Below the pieces are notes generated by a model, which saw only the letters and a program-made list of their open reading frames with translations, was not told where the DNA came from and ran no database searches. A program made the translations under genes and the position numbers. Below are positions 37,753 to 47,482 of a DNA stretch of 64,000 nt, one piece after another; the first letter of the stretch is position 1; each line of letters starts with the position of its first letter. The DNA comes from Sphingomonas arenae (GTDB lineage: Bacteria; Pseudomonadota; Alphaproteobacteria; Sphingomonadales; Sphingomonadaceae), in assembly GCF_016924655.1 (NCBI RefSeq), contig NZ_JAFFJU010000002.1, positions 930,001-994,000 on the forward strand. The letters are read 5' to 3'.

Positions 37753-38538
37753 GTGCGTAAGCTTTTCCTGGCCGCTACGGCCACAACCGTTTTCCTGTCC
37801 ACGCCCGCCTTCGCGCAAAAGCAGACCGCGCCCAGCAGCGGCCGCAAGGACCAGCAGCAGGGCATGGCCGAAATCCCGACCTGCACCCGCTCGCTCGGTG
37901 TGCTCGCCATCGTCGAGCCCGAGAACCAGTGGTGGCGGGAGCTGAACCTCGGCAGCCCGGAGCAGATCATCCGCATTTTCGTGCAGAAGTCCGGCTGCTT
38001 CACCTTGGTGAACCGCGGCCGCTCCATGCAGAGCCGGGCCATGGAACGCGCGCTGGCCGACCAGGGTGAGCTCCAGAAGGGCAGCAACCTGGGCAAGGGT
38101 CAGGTGAAGGCGGCGGACTACTTCCTCGAGCCGAACATCGTGTCGTCGAACAGCAACTCGGGTGGCGGCGGAGTCGGTGCGGGCCTGGGCGGCGCGATCG
38201 GCGGTCTGTTCGGCGGAGCGGGACGGGTGATCGGCGGCCTCGCCGGCGGGATCAACATCAAGAAGGGTGAGGCCAACGTCACGCTGTCCGTGGTCAACGC
38301 CCGCACGACGGAGGAAATCGCTGTCGAAGGCTACTTCCGCAAGCGCGACCTGAGCTGGGCCGGCGGCGGCGGTGCGGGCTGGTGGGGCGGCTTTGCGGCT
38401 GCTGGCGCGACCGGCTACCAGAATACCGAGATCGGCCAGATCATCGTGCTAGCTTACCTCGACGCCTACAAGAAGCTTGTCGGCGAACTCGGCGGCCTGC
38501 CGGCGAATGCGTCGGCGGCGGCACCTAGAGCGCAATGA
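37753..38538 (+). CDS. CsgG/HfaB-like secreted protein
   Basis: A 261-residue protein from a GTG start with GGGGG upstream. The signal peptide is VRKLFLAATATTVFLSTPAFA. The mature protein has CTRSLGVLAIVEPE, IIRIFVQKSGCFTLVNRGR and MERALADQGEL, typical of CsgG/HfaB-type domains that form outer-membrane export pores or anchors. A glycine-rich segment of about 45 residues (GGGGVGAGLGGAIGG...GGLAGG) interrupts it where CsgG has its pore-forming hairpins. No curli or holdfast partner genes are close. The assignment is moderate. Confidence 0.65.
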   Translation: MRKLFLAATATTVFLSTPAFAQKQTAPSSGRKDQQQGMAEIPTCTRSLGVLAIVEPENQWWRELNLGSPEQIIRIFVQKSGCFTLVNRGRSMQSRAMERALADQGELQKGSNLGKGQVKAADYFLEPNIVSSNSNSGGGGVGAGLGGAIGGLFGGAGRVIGGLAGGINIKKGEANVTLSVVNARTTEEIAVEGYFRKRDLSWAGGGGAGWWGGFAAAGATGYQNTEIGQIIVLAYLDAYKKLVGELGGLPANASAAAPRAQ

Positions 38539-38604
38539 ACGAAGCCGGGCGGCGGCGGACCGACCGCCGCCCGTCGAACTAGAATGCCCGTTCATCGATA
38601 ATCG

Positions 38605-38630
38605 TTGCGCACGCGCGCACGCGGGATAAC
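38605..38630 (+). promoter_or_regulatory. Possible promoter of the M16 peptidase gene
   Basis: TTGCGC, 14 bases, GATAAC. It ends about 44 bases before the ATG at 38674. Confidence 0.35.
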
Positions 38631-38673
38631 AACTCGCTCCCACGAAGATCCCCTTCCTGGAGCTCCCTGCACG

Positions 38674-41517
38674 ATGACGCGTCTTTCCCGCCTGACCATG
38701 TTGCTCGCCAGCGCCTCGGCGCTCGCCGCCTGTGCAACCAGCGCCCCCTCGTCCGAGGTCGCCAGTGCGCCGCCGGTAGCCGCCGCGGCTCCAACGTCCA
38801 CCGGCCCGGCCCCAGTCAGCGCGCTCGTTGGCGAGGTCAAGATCCCGCACGAGCGGTTCCAGCTCGACAACGGCCTGACGGTTATCGTCCACACGGATCG
38901 CAAGGCGCCGGTGGTAGCGGTCAGCACGTGGTACAACGTCGGCTCCAAGGACGAGCCGAAGGGCAAGACCGGCTTTGCGCACCTGTTCGAGCACCTAATG
39001 TTCAATGGGTCGGAGAACCTGCCGGGCGACTATTTCACGTACCTCGAGCAGATCGGCGCGACCGACTATAACGGCACCACCTGGTTCGACCGGACCAACT
39101 ACTTTCAGACCGTTCCGACCGGCGCGCTGGAACGGGCGCTGTTCATGGAATCCGATCGCATGGGCTACCTGCTCGGCGCGGTGACGCAGGAGAAGCTGGA
39201 TAACCAGCGCGGCGTCGTCCAGAACGAAAAGCGTCAGGGCGACAACCAGCCGGGCGGCCTGCTCGACTATGACATACTCGCGGCACTCTTCCCGGAAGGT
39301 CATCCCTACCACCACGACACCATCGGCTCGATGGCGGACCTCGACGCCGCGAGCCTGGAGGACGTGCGCAACTGGTTCCGCGATAATTACGGTCCGAATA
39401 ATGCCGTGCTGGTGCTCGCCGGCGACATCGACGCGGCGACCGCGCGACCGTTGGTTGAGAAGTATTTCGGCTCCATCCCGCGCGGCCCGGTGAATGATCC
39501 TGCGCAAGCCGACGTTCCGACCCTCGCTACGCCCAAGACCATCGTCCAGAAGGACCGCGTTGCAGCCACTCAGATCCGGCGCGTCTGGGCCACGGGCGGC
39601 CTGCTCGACGACGATGCCGAGGCGCTGAACCTCGGCGCCAAGGTGCTCGGCGGCCTCGCCAGCTCGCGCCTCGATAATGCGCTGGTGCGTGACGAGAAGA
39701 TCGCCGTCTCCGTCTCGACCAGCTACATGCCGTTCCATCGGATCGGACAGTTCACCGTGACCGCCGTGGCCAAGCCCGGCGTGGACACCGCCCTGCTGGA
39801 GAAGCGCGTCGACGCGATCCTCGCCGACTTCATCGCTAACGGTCCCACCCAAGAGGAACTGACCCGCGCCTCCACCGACGAAGTCGCCGACATCATCCGC
39901 GGCCTGGAGCAGGTCGGCGGGTTCGGCGGGAAGGCCGGCACCCTTGCGGAAGGTCAGCTGTATGAAGGCAACCCCGCCGCTTACTCCGAAACACTCGCCA
40001 AGTACGCCAGCCTGACGCCGGCCGACGTTCGCGCCGCCATGCAGAAGTGGCTGAGCCGCCCGGCCGTGCTCGTCCGGCTGGAACCGGGCGATCGACCGCC
40101 GTATGTCGAGGCCAAGGGTGGCAAGGCGCCCAAGACCAAGGCGGCGCCGGTCAAGATCACCAAGCGGGAGGTTCCGCCCGTTGGTCAGCTGGCCGCGCTC
40201 GACTTTCCTGATGTGCAGCGGGCGCAGCTCTCGAACGGCATCCAGGTCACCTATGCGCAGCGCAGCGCGGTGCCGGTGACGCAGGTCGCCATGGCGTTCG
40301 ACGCAGGCAATGCGGCGGACTCACCGAGCCGCCGTGGCCTCCAGAACATGGCGCTGTCCCTGCTGGACGAGGGGGCGGGCGAACTCAGTTCGAAGCAGAT
40401 CGCGGAGCGGCTTGAGGAACTGGGTGCCAACCTCAACGTCATGCCGATGGCGGACCTCAGCATCGTCCGCCTCTCGGCGCTCAGCGACAATCTCCAGCCC
40501 TCGCTCGGCCTGCTTGCCGATGTCGTCCAGCGCCCGCGCTTCGACGCCGCGGAGGTGGAGCGGGTTCGCACCCAGCTGCTGACCCAGATCTCGCAGGAGC
40601 AGAAGGACCCCAACCAGATGGCCCGCCGCGCGGCGCCGGCGCTGCTGTATGGCCCGAACCACCCCTATGCGGTTGCCGGCTCCGGTGATCCGGAGGCCGT
40701 GAAGGCGATCAGCCGCGACGACTTGACGGGCTTCCAGCAGCGTTGGCTCCGGCCCGACAACGTGACGTTGTTCGTGGTATCGGACCGCCCGCTGGCGGAA
40801 ATCACGCCGCAGCTGGAGGCGAGCTTCGGCAAGTGGGCGGCTCCCGCGACCGCAAAGGGCGTGAAGCAGTTCACCGCTCCCCCCGCGCGCCTGTCCAAGC
40901 CGCGGGTGGTGCTGATCGACCGACCGGGCTCACCACAGTCGGTGATCCGCGGCGTGCAGCTGACCCCACTCGACCCGAAGGGCGACACGCTAGCAGCAAC
41001 CACTGCCAACGACGTGCTCGCGGGCAGCTTCCTTTCCCGCCTCAACATGGACCTGCGCGAAACCAAGGGCTGGTCCTACGGTGCTGGCGGTGCCTTCACC
41101 CTCAACCGGGAGGCCGCACCATTCCTGGTGAGCGCCGGCGTGCAGGCCGACCGGACCGGCGACTCGCTCGCCGCGATGGATCTGCAGGTCCGCCAATTCC
41201 TGACCAGCAAGGGCGTCAACGACGAGGAACTGAGCCGCACGGTTGCCAACAACATCAACGGTCTGCCCGGTTCCTACGAGACCGGCGAGGCCGTGCTTCA
41301 GGCGATGATCGAGAATGCGCTGCTCGGCCGTCCGGACACCTACCAGGAAGAACTGGCCGCCAAGTACCGCGGCATGACCCAGGCCAGCCTGGACCAGGCC
41401 GCGCGGGCAAACATCGACCCGAACGCCTTCATCTGGGTGGTCGTGGGCGATGCCGCGAAGGTGAAGCCGCAGCTCACGAAGCTCGGCATGCAGGTCGAGG
41501 AAATGCAGCCACGCTAG
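38674..41517 (+). CDS. M16-family zinc peptidase, lipoprotein
   Basis: A 947-residue two-lobed insulinase-type peptidase. The ATG at 38674 begins a signal peptide with lipobox LAAC. The N-terminal lobe has the inverted zinc motif HLFEH in KTGFAHLFEHLMFNGSEN, with the distal Glu following in the VVQNEKRQ region. The C-terminal lobe (from about residue 510) repeats the fold without HxxEH, as is usual. Such enzymes degrade short peptides in a closed chamber; here it would face the periplasm. Confidence 0.92.
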   Translation: MTRLSRLTMLLASASALAACATSAPSSEVASAPPVAAAAPTSTGPAPVSALVGEVKIPHERFQLDNGLTVIVHTDRKAPVVAVSTWYNVGSKDEPKGKTGFAHLFEHLMFNGSENLPGDYFTYLEQIGATDYNGTTWFDRTNYFQTVPTGALERALFMESDRMGYLLGAVTQEKLDNQRGVVQNEKRQGDNQPGGLLDYDILAALFPEGHPYHHDTIGSMADLDAASLEDVRNWFRDNYGPNNAVLVLAGDIDAATARPLVEKYFGSIPRGPVNDPAQADVPTLATPKTIVQKDRVAATQIRRVWATGGLLDDDAEALNLGAKVLGGLASSRLDNALVRDEKIAVSVSTSYMPFHRIGQFTVTAVAKPGVDTALLEKRVDAILADFIANGPTQEELTRASTDEVADIIRGLEQVGGFGGKAGTLAEGQLYEGNPAAYSETLAKYASLTPADVRAAMQKWLSRPAVLVRLEPGDRPPYVEAKGGKAPKTKAAPVKITKREVPPVGQLAALDFPDVQRAQLSNGIQVTYAQRSAVPVTQVAMAFDAGNAADSPSRRGLQNMALSLLDEGAGELSSKQIAERLEELGANLNVMPMADLSIVRLSALSDNLQPSLGLLADVVQRPRFDAAEVERVRTQLLTQISQEQKDPNQMARRAAPALLYGPNHPYAVAGSGDPEAVKAISRDDLTGFQQRWLRPDNVTLFVVSDRPLAEITPQLEASFGKWAAPATAKGVKQFTAPPARLSKPRVVLIDRPGSPQSVIRGVQLTPLDPKGDTLAATTANDVLAGSFLSRLNMDLRETKGWSYGAGGAFTLNREAAPFLVSAGVQADRTGDSLAAMDLQVRQFLTSKGVNDEELSRTVANNINGLPGSYETGEAVLQAMIENALLGRPDTYQEELAAKYRGMTQASLDQAARANIDPNAFIWVVVGDAAKVKPQLTKLGMQVEEMQPR

Positions 41518-41537
41518 AGTCACGCGGTTCGCAGCTT

Positions 41538-41643
41538 CGCTCGTCCTGAGCGGAGCGCGTCAGCGCAGTCGAAGGGCGTTCTTGGTCAGCAAGCCGAAAG
41601 CGCCCTTCGACCTCGGCTCTTCAAGCCTCCGCTAGGACGAGCG
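41538..41643. repeat. Long inverted repeat between convergent peptidase genes
   Basis: Outer arms of about 18 bases (CGCTCGTCCTGAGCGGAG and CCTCCGCTAGGACGAGCG) and inner arms (AGTCGAAGGGCG and CGCCCTTCGACC) pair across about 105 bases. It belongs to the TCGAAGGGTG repeat family and may end transcription in both directions. Confidence 0.7.
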
Positions 41644-41647
41644 CCCC

Positions 41648-43315
41648 CTACCGCTCCGCCCGCGGTTCGCCCGGCGCCACCAAGTCGGCGAAGTAACTGC
41701 CCTTGATCCACCGCGGACGCTGCGGCGCGTCGGCCAGCGTTCGGGCGATCCGGTAATTGAGCTCACCATAGCGGGCCAACGCGGTCCAGCGGATGGGCTG
41801 CTTGAGGTCATCGTCGACCTGGTGATACGCCTCCTCGAAGAAGCGCGCCCAGACCTCCTTGCCGCCATTGGCATGGCCAGTGAACAGGAGCACGGAGGGG
41901 ACACCCTTCATGACCAAGGGATAATGGTCGGAGCGGGTGAATATGCCCTGTTCCGGCATGGGATCGGGGCCGACGCCAAGCCCCATCGTCTTCGCCGCAT
42001 CGGCTACCGCGCGCGCGACCGTGCTATGGTCGGCTCCGAAGGCGACCACCTCCGTGAAATCGTAGAGCGGAACCGGCATGTCGAGGTTCACCGCGCCCGC
42101 AACCTGGCGGAGCGGCACCGTCGGGTTGGACGCCCAGTACGAAGCGCCCAGCAGCCCCAGTTCCTCAGCCGTGTGCGCAATGAAGAGGACCGACCGCTTC
42201 GGCGGCTTGCCCGAGCGCACGAAGGCGCGCCCCGCCTCGAGCATGGTCGCAATCCCCGCGGCATTGTCGAGCGCGCCGTTGTAGATGGCGTCCTCGCCAG
42301 GCTTGGCGTCCGGGTCGATCCCGAGATGGTCGAGGTGACCCATCAGGATCACGGTCTCCGACCGCAGCTTCGGGTCGGTGCCGGGAAGGAGCCCGAGCAC
42401 GGCAGGGCTCGTGAACTCCTCCCACTTCATCTTGTCCTGCAATGCGAAGCGGGGCTTCAACGCGAACCCCTTCGGATGCCGGCCGCCGGCCGCCTCCGCC
42501 CGAATCCTGGCGAGGGATTGCGCCGCGCCTGCGAACATCCGCTGGGTCGTCGCCTCGGACACTCCCGCCCGAAACCGCAGTCCCGCTGCCGTGTTGCCCG
42601 TCCGTCCCTTCGCGTCCACCCAATCCGTGACCCTCGGCCGCGAGGCTCCGCGGACGGTTCCGGCCGGAGAGTCGCTGCCTGGATCGATCTCGATCAGGCC
42701 AATCGCACCGGCGGCCGCGGCGAACTCATCCTTCTGCTGCGACAGGTGCGCCGCCACTTCAGAAGGCAGGCCCTTCGGGGTTCCGGAGAATGCGACCGCG
42801 ATCTTCCCCTTGAGGTCGAGCCCCCGGTAATCGTCAAAGCGGTAGCGCCCGTCCGTGATGCCCCAGCCGACGAACACCATCGGCGCCTCGATCCTGCGCT
42901 CCCGCTCGGTGATGCTCGGACGGACAGCAGCGTCGGACCCGACGCTCAGCGCCTCGCGCGTGGCGCCGCTGATCAGCTCCAGCCGCGGACTTCCCTCGTG
43001 GGTAGCGCGGCGGAACGGCACGCGTTGATACCAGCTGCCGTTCTCGCCGGCGGGCTGCATGCCCAGACTACGGAATTGGCTGGCGACATAGAGCGCCGCC
43101 ACCTCATGCCCGCGCTCGCCCGCCCCGCGGCCCTCGAGCAGGTCGTCCGCCAGGAACTCGACGTCGGCCTGAACCCGGTCGGCCATGGCCCGGGGTGCTT
43201 GCCACACGCCTGCGGGAAGCGGTGGAGGCGGGGCGGGTTGAGCGGTCGGCGGCGCTGGGGCCGTCCCCAGGAGGAGTGCGGCAGCAGGGGCGAGCAGCAG
43301 GTGGCGAAGCGGCAA
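41648..43315 (-). CDS. M28-family zinc peptidase, secreted
   Basis: A 555-residue aminopeptidase-like enzyme. I favour a TTG start at 43315, one base after the galE stop, because it begins a clean signal peptide (LPLRHLLLAPAAALLLGT). An ATG at 43363 would overlap galE by 47 bases. A PA-like insert occupies residues about 130-280. The dinuclear zinc site is visible as MGHLDHLGI, NGALDNAAG, HTAEELGLLG, NLDMP and the late SDHYPLV. It likely removes N-terminal residues from periplasmic peptides. Confidence 0.88.
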   Translation of the reverse strand: MPLRHLLLAPAAALLLGTAPAPPTAQPAPPPPLPAGVWQAPRAMADRVQADVEFLADDLLEGRGAGERGHEVAALYVASQFRSLGMQPAGENGSWYQRVPFRRATHEGSPRLELISGATREALSVGSDAAVRPSITERERRIEAPMVFVGWGITDGRYRFDDYRGLDLKGKIAVAFSGTPKGLPSEVAAHLSQQKDEFAAAAGAIGLIEIDPGSDSPAGTVRGASRPRVTDWVDAKGRTGNTAAGLRFRAGVSEATTQRMFAGAAQSLARIRAEAAGGRHPKGFALKPRFALQDKMKWEEFTSPAVLGLLPGTDPKLRSETVILMGHLDHLGIDPDAKPGEDAIYNGALDNAAGIATMLEAGRAFVRSGKPPKRSVLFIAHTAEELGLLGASYWASNPTVPLRQVAGAVNLDMPVPLYDFTEVVAFGADHSTVARAVADAAKTMGLGVGPDPMPEQGIFTRSDHYPLVMKGVPSVLLFTGHANGGKEVWARFFEEAYHQVDDDLKQPIRWTALARYGELNYRIARTLADAPQRPRWIKGSYFADLVAPGEPRAER

Positions 43316-43316
43316 A

Positions 43317-44315
43317 TCAGTCTCTTTCGTCAGCGAGTTTCCGCTCCCACGCGAGCGCGTCACGGATGATGCCCTCGATATCGTCCCGCTTCGGCGACCA
43401 GCCGAGCCGTTCGACCAAGCGGCGGTTGGTGGCGACCAGTTGCGGGGGATCGCCGGCCCGCCGTGGCCCCATGCGCCGCTCGATCGCCGAACCGTTCACC
43501 CGGTCGAGCCCGTCGAGCACCTGCAGCACCGAGAAGCCGCGCCCGTAGCCACAGTTGAGCGTGAAGCTCTCGCCCGGTTCAGCGATTAGCTTCTCGAGCG
43601 CCGCCACGTGTGCGTCGGCGAGGTCGGACACGTGGATATAGTCGCGAATGCAGGTGCCGTCCGGCGTCGGGTAATCGGTCCCGAACACGTCGACATGGCT
43701 GCGCTTGCCCACCGCGGTCTCGCACGCGACCTTGATCAGGTGCGTCGCGCCCTTCCCCGCCTGGCCAGAGCGGCCATGCGGGTCCGCGCCCGCCACGTTG
43801 AAATAGCGCAGAGCGCCGTAGTTGAACGGGTACGCCGCGGCGCAGTCGGCGAGCATCCATTCAGTCATCAGCTTGGATGCGCCATAGGGATTGATCGGCT
43901 TGGTCGGCTCGTCCTCTGCAATCGGCACCCGCTCCGGTGCCCCGTACACAGCTGCGGTCGAGGAAAAGAGGATGTGGCGAACTCCAGCCGCCAGGGCGGC
44001 GCCGATCAGCGCATGTGTCGCCACCGTGTTGTTGCCGTAGTAGAGGTGCGGGTTCTCGACGCTTTCCGGAACCACGATGGAGCCGGCGAAGTGCATGATC
44101 GCCTTCACGTCATGCTCCCGCAGGAACGGCTCGATGGCCTGCCGATCGCCGATGTCCGCCTGCAGGAACGGCACGCCATTGGGGATCGCCTCCCGCCGGC
44201 CGTTGGACAAATTGTCGACAACCACCACGCGCCAACCGGCGTCATTGAGGGCAAGAACCGCGTGGCTGCCGATATAACCGGCGCCTCCGGTGACGAGGAC
44301 TGTGATGGGATCCAT
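43317..44315 (-). CDS. galE: UDP-glucose 4-epimerase
   Basis: A 332-residue epimerase that interconverts UDP-glucose and UDP-galactose for polysaccharide synthesis. It starts MDPITVLVTGGAGYIGSH, the NAD-binding GxxGxxG motif; the upstream extension is rejected. The active site appears as SSTAAVYG and NPYGASKLMTE (Tyr-x3-Lys). The length is typical. The M28 peptidase gene follows immediately. Confidence 0.95.
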   Translation of the reverse strand: MDPITVLVTGGAGYIGSHAVLALNDAGWRVVVVDNLSNGRREAIPNGVPFLQADIGDRQAIEPFLREHDVKAIMHFAGSIVVPESVENPHLYYGNNTVATHALIGAALAAGVRHILFSSTAAVYGAPERVPIAEDEPTKPINPYGASKLMTEWMLADCAAAYPFNYGALRYFNVAGADPHGRSGQAGKGATHLIKVACETAVGKRSHVDVFGTDYPTPDGTCIRDYIHVSDLADAHVAALEKLIAEPGESFTLNCGYGRGFSVLQVLDGLDRVNGSAIERRMGPRRAGDPPQLVATNRRLVERLGWSPKRDDIEGIIRDALAWERKLADERD

Positions 44316-44425
44316 GGCTGCGACCGCTAGCCGAGCCCTAGCGCTCCTGCCAAGCAAGGAAGCGATTTACGCGATTTTAAACGAGCCTCGGGAAGACATA
44401 GGGCGTCCTCCAGCAGGGAAATGCC

Positions 44426-44854
44426 ATGCCCTCTCGTCCGATTCTCGCCGCAACCCTCATCGCCCTTGCTGCAACCCTGGCGGGCTGCGCAAACGGCGTC
44501 CCTACTGAGGCAACTGTGGCCACCATCGACCACACCTGCGAGATCATCGAGAAGGTGTCGCGTGAGGTGAAGGACCCGCGCGGCGGCGGCGGCACGATCG
44601 AAGCGACGGAGCAGTCCTCCCGCAAGGGCGAGTGCAAGTCCGTCGGCGAGTGGAAGGAAGTCCGCTCCAAGCGCAACAAGCAGGTCGAGGGCACGGCCGA
44701 CGTCCACGTGACGTATCGCGCGCCGGACGGCAGCTTCCAGACCGGCACCGTCACCTACACCGGCCGCGACGACGAATTCTACGAGCTCAAGGCCGGCGAC
44801 CCCCTCAAGATCATGGTCGACGCGGAAGATCCCAAGCGCATCTGGAAAGCCTGA
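44426..44854 (+). CDS. Hypothetical lipoprotein
   Basis: A 142-residue predicted lipoprotein. The ATG has AGGGA upstream. The signal peptide [21 protein letters not shown] carries lipobox LAGC. The mature part is hydrophilic, with [40 protein letters not shown] and [15 protein letters not shown]. Two further cysteines could form a disulfide. I recognise no family. Confidence 0.7.
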   Translation: MPSRPILAATLIALAATLAGCANGVPTEATVATIDHTCEIIEKVSREVKDPRGGGGTIEATEQSSRKGECKSVGEWKEVRSKRNKQVEGTADVHVTYRAPDGSFQTGTVTYTGRDDEFYELKAGDPLKIMVDAEDPKRIWKA

Positions 44855-44937
44855 CCGGGAACGCCGTCCCGGGCTTCCCTAGTCCGCTCCCGCTGACTAT
44901 CAGGCCGCCGGTCTTCACTCCTTGGCGGCAGATGTTC

Positions 44938-46083
44938 ATGTCCATCACGATTTCCAGCGCGTTCGATTCCGGCAACATCCGTGTGGTCGGACAGGACGGA
45001 GACCGCATCGACCTGGAGATCGTCAACGATCACCTGAGCGATTTCTACCAGTGGTTCCACTTCCGGGTGGCCGGCGCCGAAGGGCGTTCGCTGGAACTGC
45101 GAATTCTCAACTGTGCGGGCTCGGCTTATCCGAACGGCTGGCCGGGCTACAAGGCGCGTCTCAGCTACGACCGTGAGGACTGGTTCCAGGTCCAGGAAAC
45201 CCACTACGCCGACGGCATCCTCACCATCCGCTTCGTGCCGGAGAGCGACCTCGCCTGGCTCGCCTACTTCGCGCCGTACTCGATGGAACGCCACCACGAC
45301 CTGGTCAGCGCCATCGCCGCGCTGCCGGACGTTCAGTATCGCTCGCTGGGCAAGAGCCTCGATGGGCAGGACATCGACTGCCTGACCCTGGGCGACGGCC
45401 CGCTCACCGCCTGGATCTACGCCCGCCAGCACCCGGGCGAGAGCATGGCCGAGTGGTTCATGGAAGGCGCGCTCGAGAAGCTGGTCGATCCCGACGATCC
45501 CGTCAGCCGCGTGCTGCTCAGCGAGGTTACCTTCCACATCGTGCCCAACATGAACCCGGACGGCAGCCGCCGCGGACACCTGCGCACCAATGCGGCGGGC
45601 ACCAACCTCAATCGCGAGTGGCACGCGCCCTCCGCGGAGAAGAGCCCGGAAGTTCTCTGCGTTCGCAATGCCATGGACCAGAGCCCGCCCGATTTCGCCA
45701 TGGACATTCACGGGGACGAGGCGATCCCCGCCAACTTCCTTGCTGGCTTCGAGGGCATTCCCTCGATCACCGAGCGCCAGACCCGCCTGTTCAAGCTGTT
45801 CAGCGACACGCTGGAGCGGATCTCGCCCGATTTCCAGACGGCGCAGGGCTATGAGATCGCGCGTCCGGGCGAGGCCAACATGAGCATGTCCACCACGCAA
45901 CTCGCCGAGCGATATGGCTGCGTGTCGATGACGCTGGAGATGCCGTTCAAGGACAATGACGACCTGCCCGAGCCGGTCTATGGCTGGTCGGCCGAGCGCT
46001 CCAAGTTCCTCGCCTACTCCTGCCTCGATGCGCTCCACGGCATCTTACCGGAGCTCAAGGCGGGCAAGGGGGGCCAGGGCTGA
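44938..46083 (+). CDS. M14 zinc carboxypeptidase, cytosolic CCP-like
   Basis: A 381-residue enzyme starting [16 protein letters not shown]; an ATG two codons earlier is also possible. An N-terminal beta domain (residues about 1-120) is typical of the cytosolic carboxypeptidase (CCP6-like) branch. The catalytic domain has [14 protein letters not shown] (zinc His and Glu), [20 protein letters not shown], the third ligand in DIHGDEA, and the catalytic Glu in TLEMPFKD. There is no signal peptide. It trims C-terminal residues from an unknown bacterial substrate. Its stop overlaps the gpmA start (TGATG). Confidence 0.9.
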   Translation: MSITISSAFDSGNIRVVGQDGDRIDLEIVNDHLSDFYQWFHFRVAGAEGRSLELRILNCAGSAYPNGWPGYKARLSYDREDWFQVQETHYADGILTIRFVPESDLAWLAYFAPYSMERHHDLVSAIAALPDVQYRSLGKSLDGQDIDCLTLGDGPLTAWIYARQHPGESMAEWFMEGALEKLVDPDDPVSRVLLSEVTFHIVPNMNPDGSRRGHLRTNAAGTNLNREWHAPSAEKSPEVLCVRNAMDQSPPDFAMDIHGDEAIPANFLAGFEGIPSITERQTRLFKLFSDTLERISPDFQTAQGYEIARPGEANMSMSTTQLAERYGCVSMTLEMPFKDNDDLPEPVYGWSAERSKFLAYSCLDALHGILPELKAGKGGQG

Positions 46084-46772
46084 TGCCCACCCTCGTCCTC
46101 CTTCGGCACGGCCAGTCGCAGTGGAACCTCGAGAACCGCTTCACCGGTTGGTGGGACGTCGACCTGACCGAAGCCGGCATTGTCGAGGCACGCGCGGCGG
46201 GACGGTTGCTCAAGGCCAAGGGCTTCGAGTTCGACTGCTGCTTCACCTCGCTCCAGACCCGCGCCATTCGCACGCTGCACCTGGTGTTGCACGAACTCGC
46301 CTCGCTTTGGCTGCCGGTCACCAAGGACTGGCGCCTCAATGAGCGCCACTATGGTGGGCTGACCGGCCTCAACAAGGCGGAGATGATCGCCAAGGTTGGC
46401 GAGGAGCAGGTCAAGATCTGGCGGCGCAGCTTCGACGTGCCCCCGCCGCCGCTCGACCAGAACAGCCCCTATGCCGCGCTCCAACAGGATCGGCGCTATC
46501 GCGGCATCGACGTGCCCGCGACCGAGAGCCTCAAGGACACCATCGCTCGCGCCCTGCCCTACTTCGAGGCTGAGATTGCCCCCGCCTTGCACGCCGGCAA
46601 GCGAGTCATGATCTCCGCCCACGGCAATTCGCTCCGCGCGCTGGAGAAGCAGCTGTCGGGCATCAGCGATGATGACATCGTCGGACTGGAGATCCCGACC
46701 GGCCAGCCGATCGTCTACGAACTCGACGACCGGCTCCGCCGCGTGGACCGCTACTATTTGAGAGAACGCTAG
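46083..46772 (+). CDS. gpmA: 2,3-bisphosphoglycerate-dependent phosphoglycerate mutase
   Basis: A 229-residue glycolytic enzyme interconverting 3- and 2-phosphoglycerate. The catalytic His is in [10 protein letters not shown], followed by [16 protein letters not shown]. The second His is in [25 protein letters not shown] is also typical. The start overlaps the M14 stop and its own stop overlaps the convergent diguanylate cyclase gene (CTAG). Confidence 0.96.
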   Translation: MPTLVLLRHGQSQWNLENRFTGWWDVDLTEAGIVEARAAGRLLKAKGFEFDCCFTSLQTRAIRTLHLVLHELASLWLPVTKDWRLNERHYGGLTGLNKAEMIAKVGEEQVKIWRRSFDVPPPPLDQNSPYAALQQDRRYRGIDVPATESLKDTIARALPYFEAEIAPALHAGKRVMISAHGNSLRALEKQLSGISDDDIVGLEIPTGQPIVYELDDRLRRVDRYYLRER

Positions 46773-47338
46773 GCCGCGACCTTCACCTCGTACATGGCCT
46801 GATCGGCGCGAATGATCACCGCCTCGGCCTCGTCGCCCGGGTGGATCATCGCAATGCCGATCGCCGCCGACAGCGGGATCACCACGCCGTCGTGCACGAA
46901 CTGTCCTCCGGCGATCCGCTCGGCCAGCCGCTGGGCCGTGTCTTCCGCCTGCTGCTCGTCCGTCCGTTCCAGCAGGACCGCGAATTCGTCGCCTCCGAAC
47001 CGGGCAACACAGTCGCTCTGCCGAACATCGGTGCGCAACAACTCGGCGACGTGGCACAGCGCGGCATCCCCTGCGTGATGGCCGAAGCTGTCGTTCAGCA
47101 GCTTTAGCCCGTCCACATCGATGAACAGCATCGCACCTGTGTCCCCGTAGCGGGTCGCCCGATCGATCAGCTTCTCGAGCTGGCGAACGAAGCCCCGCCG
47201 GTTGAGGAGCGGCACCAGCGCATCGTTGTGCGCGAGCTGGTCCAGGTCCTCGATGCGCTGTTCGAGACGGGCCACGGTTGCGCGAAGTCGGCTGATCTCC
47301 TCGATCAGCAACGTGGGATCAGAGCTTTGAAGCGACAT
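46769..47338 (-). CDS. GGDEF diguanylate cyclase
   Basis: A 189-residue cytosolic protein starting [16 protein letters not shown] short coiled coil (residues about 10-45) precedes the GGDEF domain with RFGGDEF. An RxxD product-inhibition site (RQSD) lies exactly five residues before the motif, so the enzyme is predicted to be active and feedback-inhibited. It makes c-di-GMP from two GTP. There is no separate sensor domain. Confidence 0.92.
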   Translation of the reverse strand: MSLQSSDPTLLIEEISRLRATVARLEQRIEDLDQLAHNDALVPLLNRRGFVRQLEKLIDRATRYGDTGAMLFIDVDGLKLLNDSFGHHAGDAALCHVAELLRTDVRQSDCVARFGGDEFAVLLERTDEQQAEDTAQRLAERIAGGQFVHDGVVIPLSAAIGIAMIHPGDEAEAVIIRADQAMYEVKVAA

Positions 47339-47397
47339 ATCGGTCACGAAGGTGATCCTGAGCGGGTGCACAAACTATAACCCGGATTAAGATGGAT

Positions 47398-47434
47398 GTG
47401 GAATCTTTCCACGAGGACGTGACCGTTGCGTGAC
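47398..47434. promoter_or_regulatory. Possible operator motifs upstream of purE
   Basis: A perfect inverted repeat GTGGAA-TCT-TTCCAC at 47398-47412. Two direct copies of CGTGAC at 47418-47423 and 47429-47434 are spaced 11 bases apart, one helical turn; the second overlaps the -35 box. A regulator-binding role is inference. Confidence 0.3.
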
Positions 47435-47452
47435 GTCCACACTGTTCCTAAA
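47426..47452 (+). promoter_or_regulatory. Promoter of purE
   Basis: TTGCGT, 15 bases, CCTAAA. It fits the CTANA core of the alphaproteobacterial -10. It is placed about 30 bases before the ATG. Confidence 0.5.
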
Positions 47453-47482
47453 GCCCGCGGAGCTTGAGGCACGGGGACCGAA

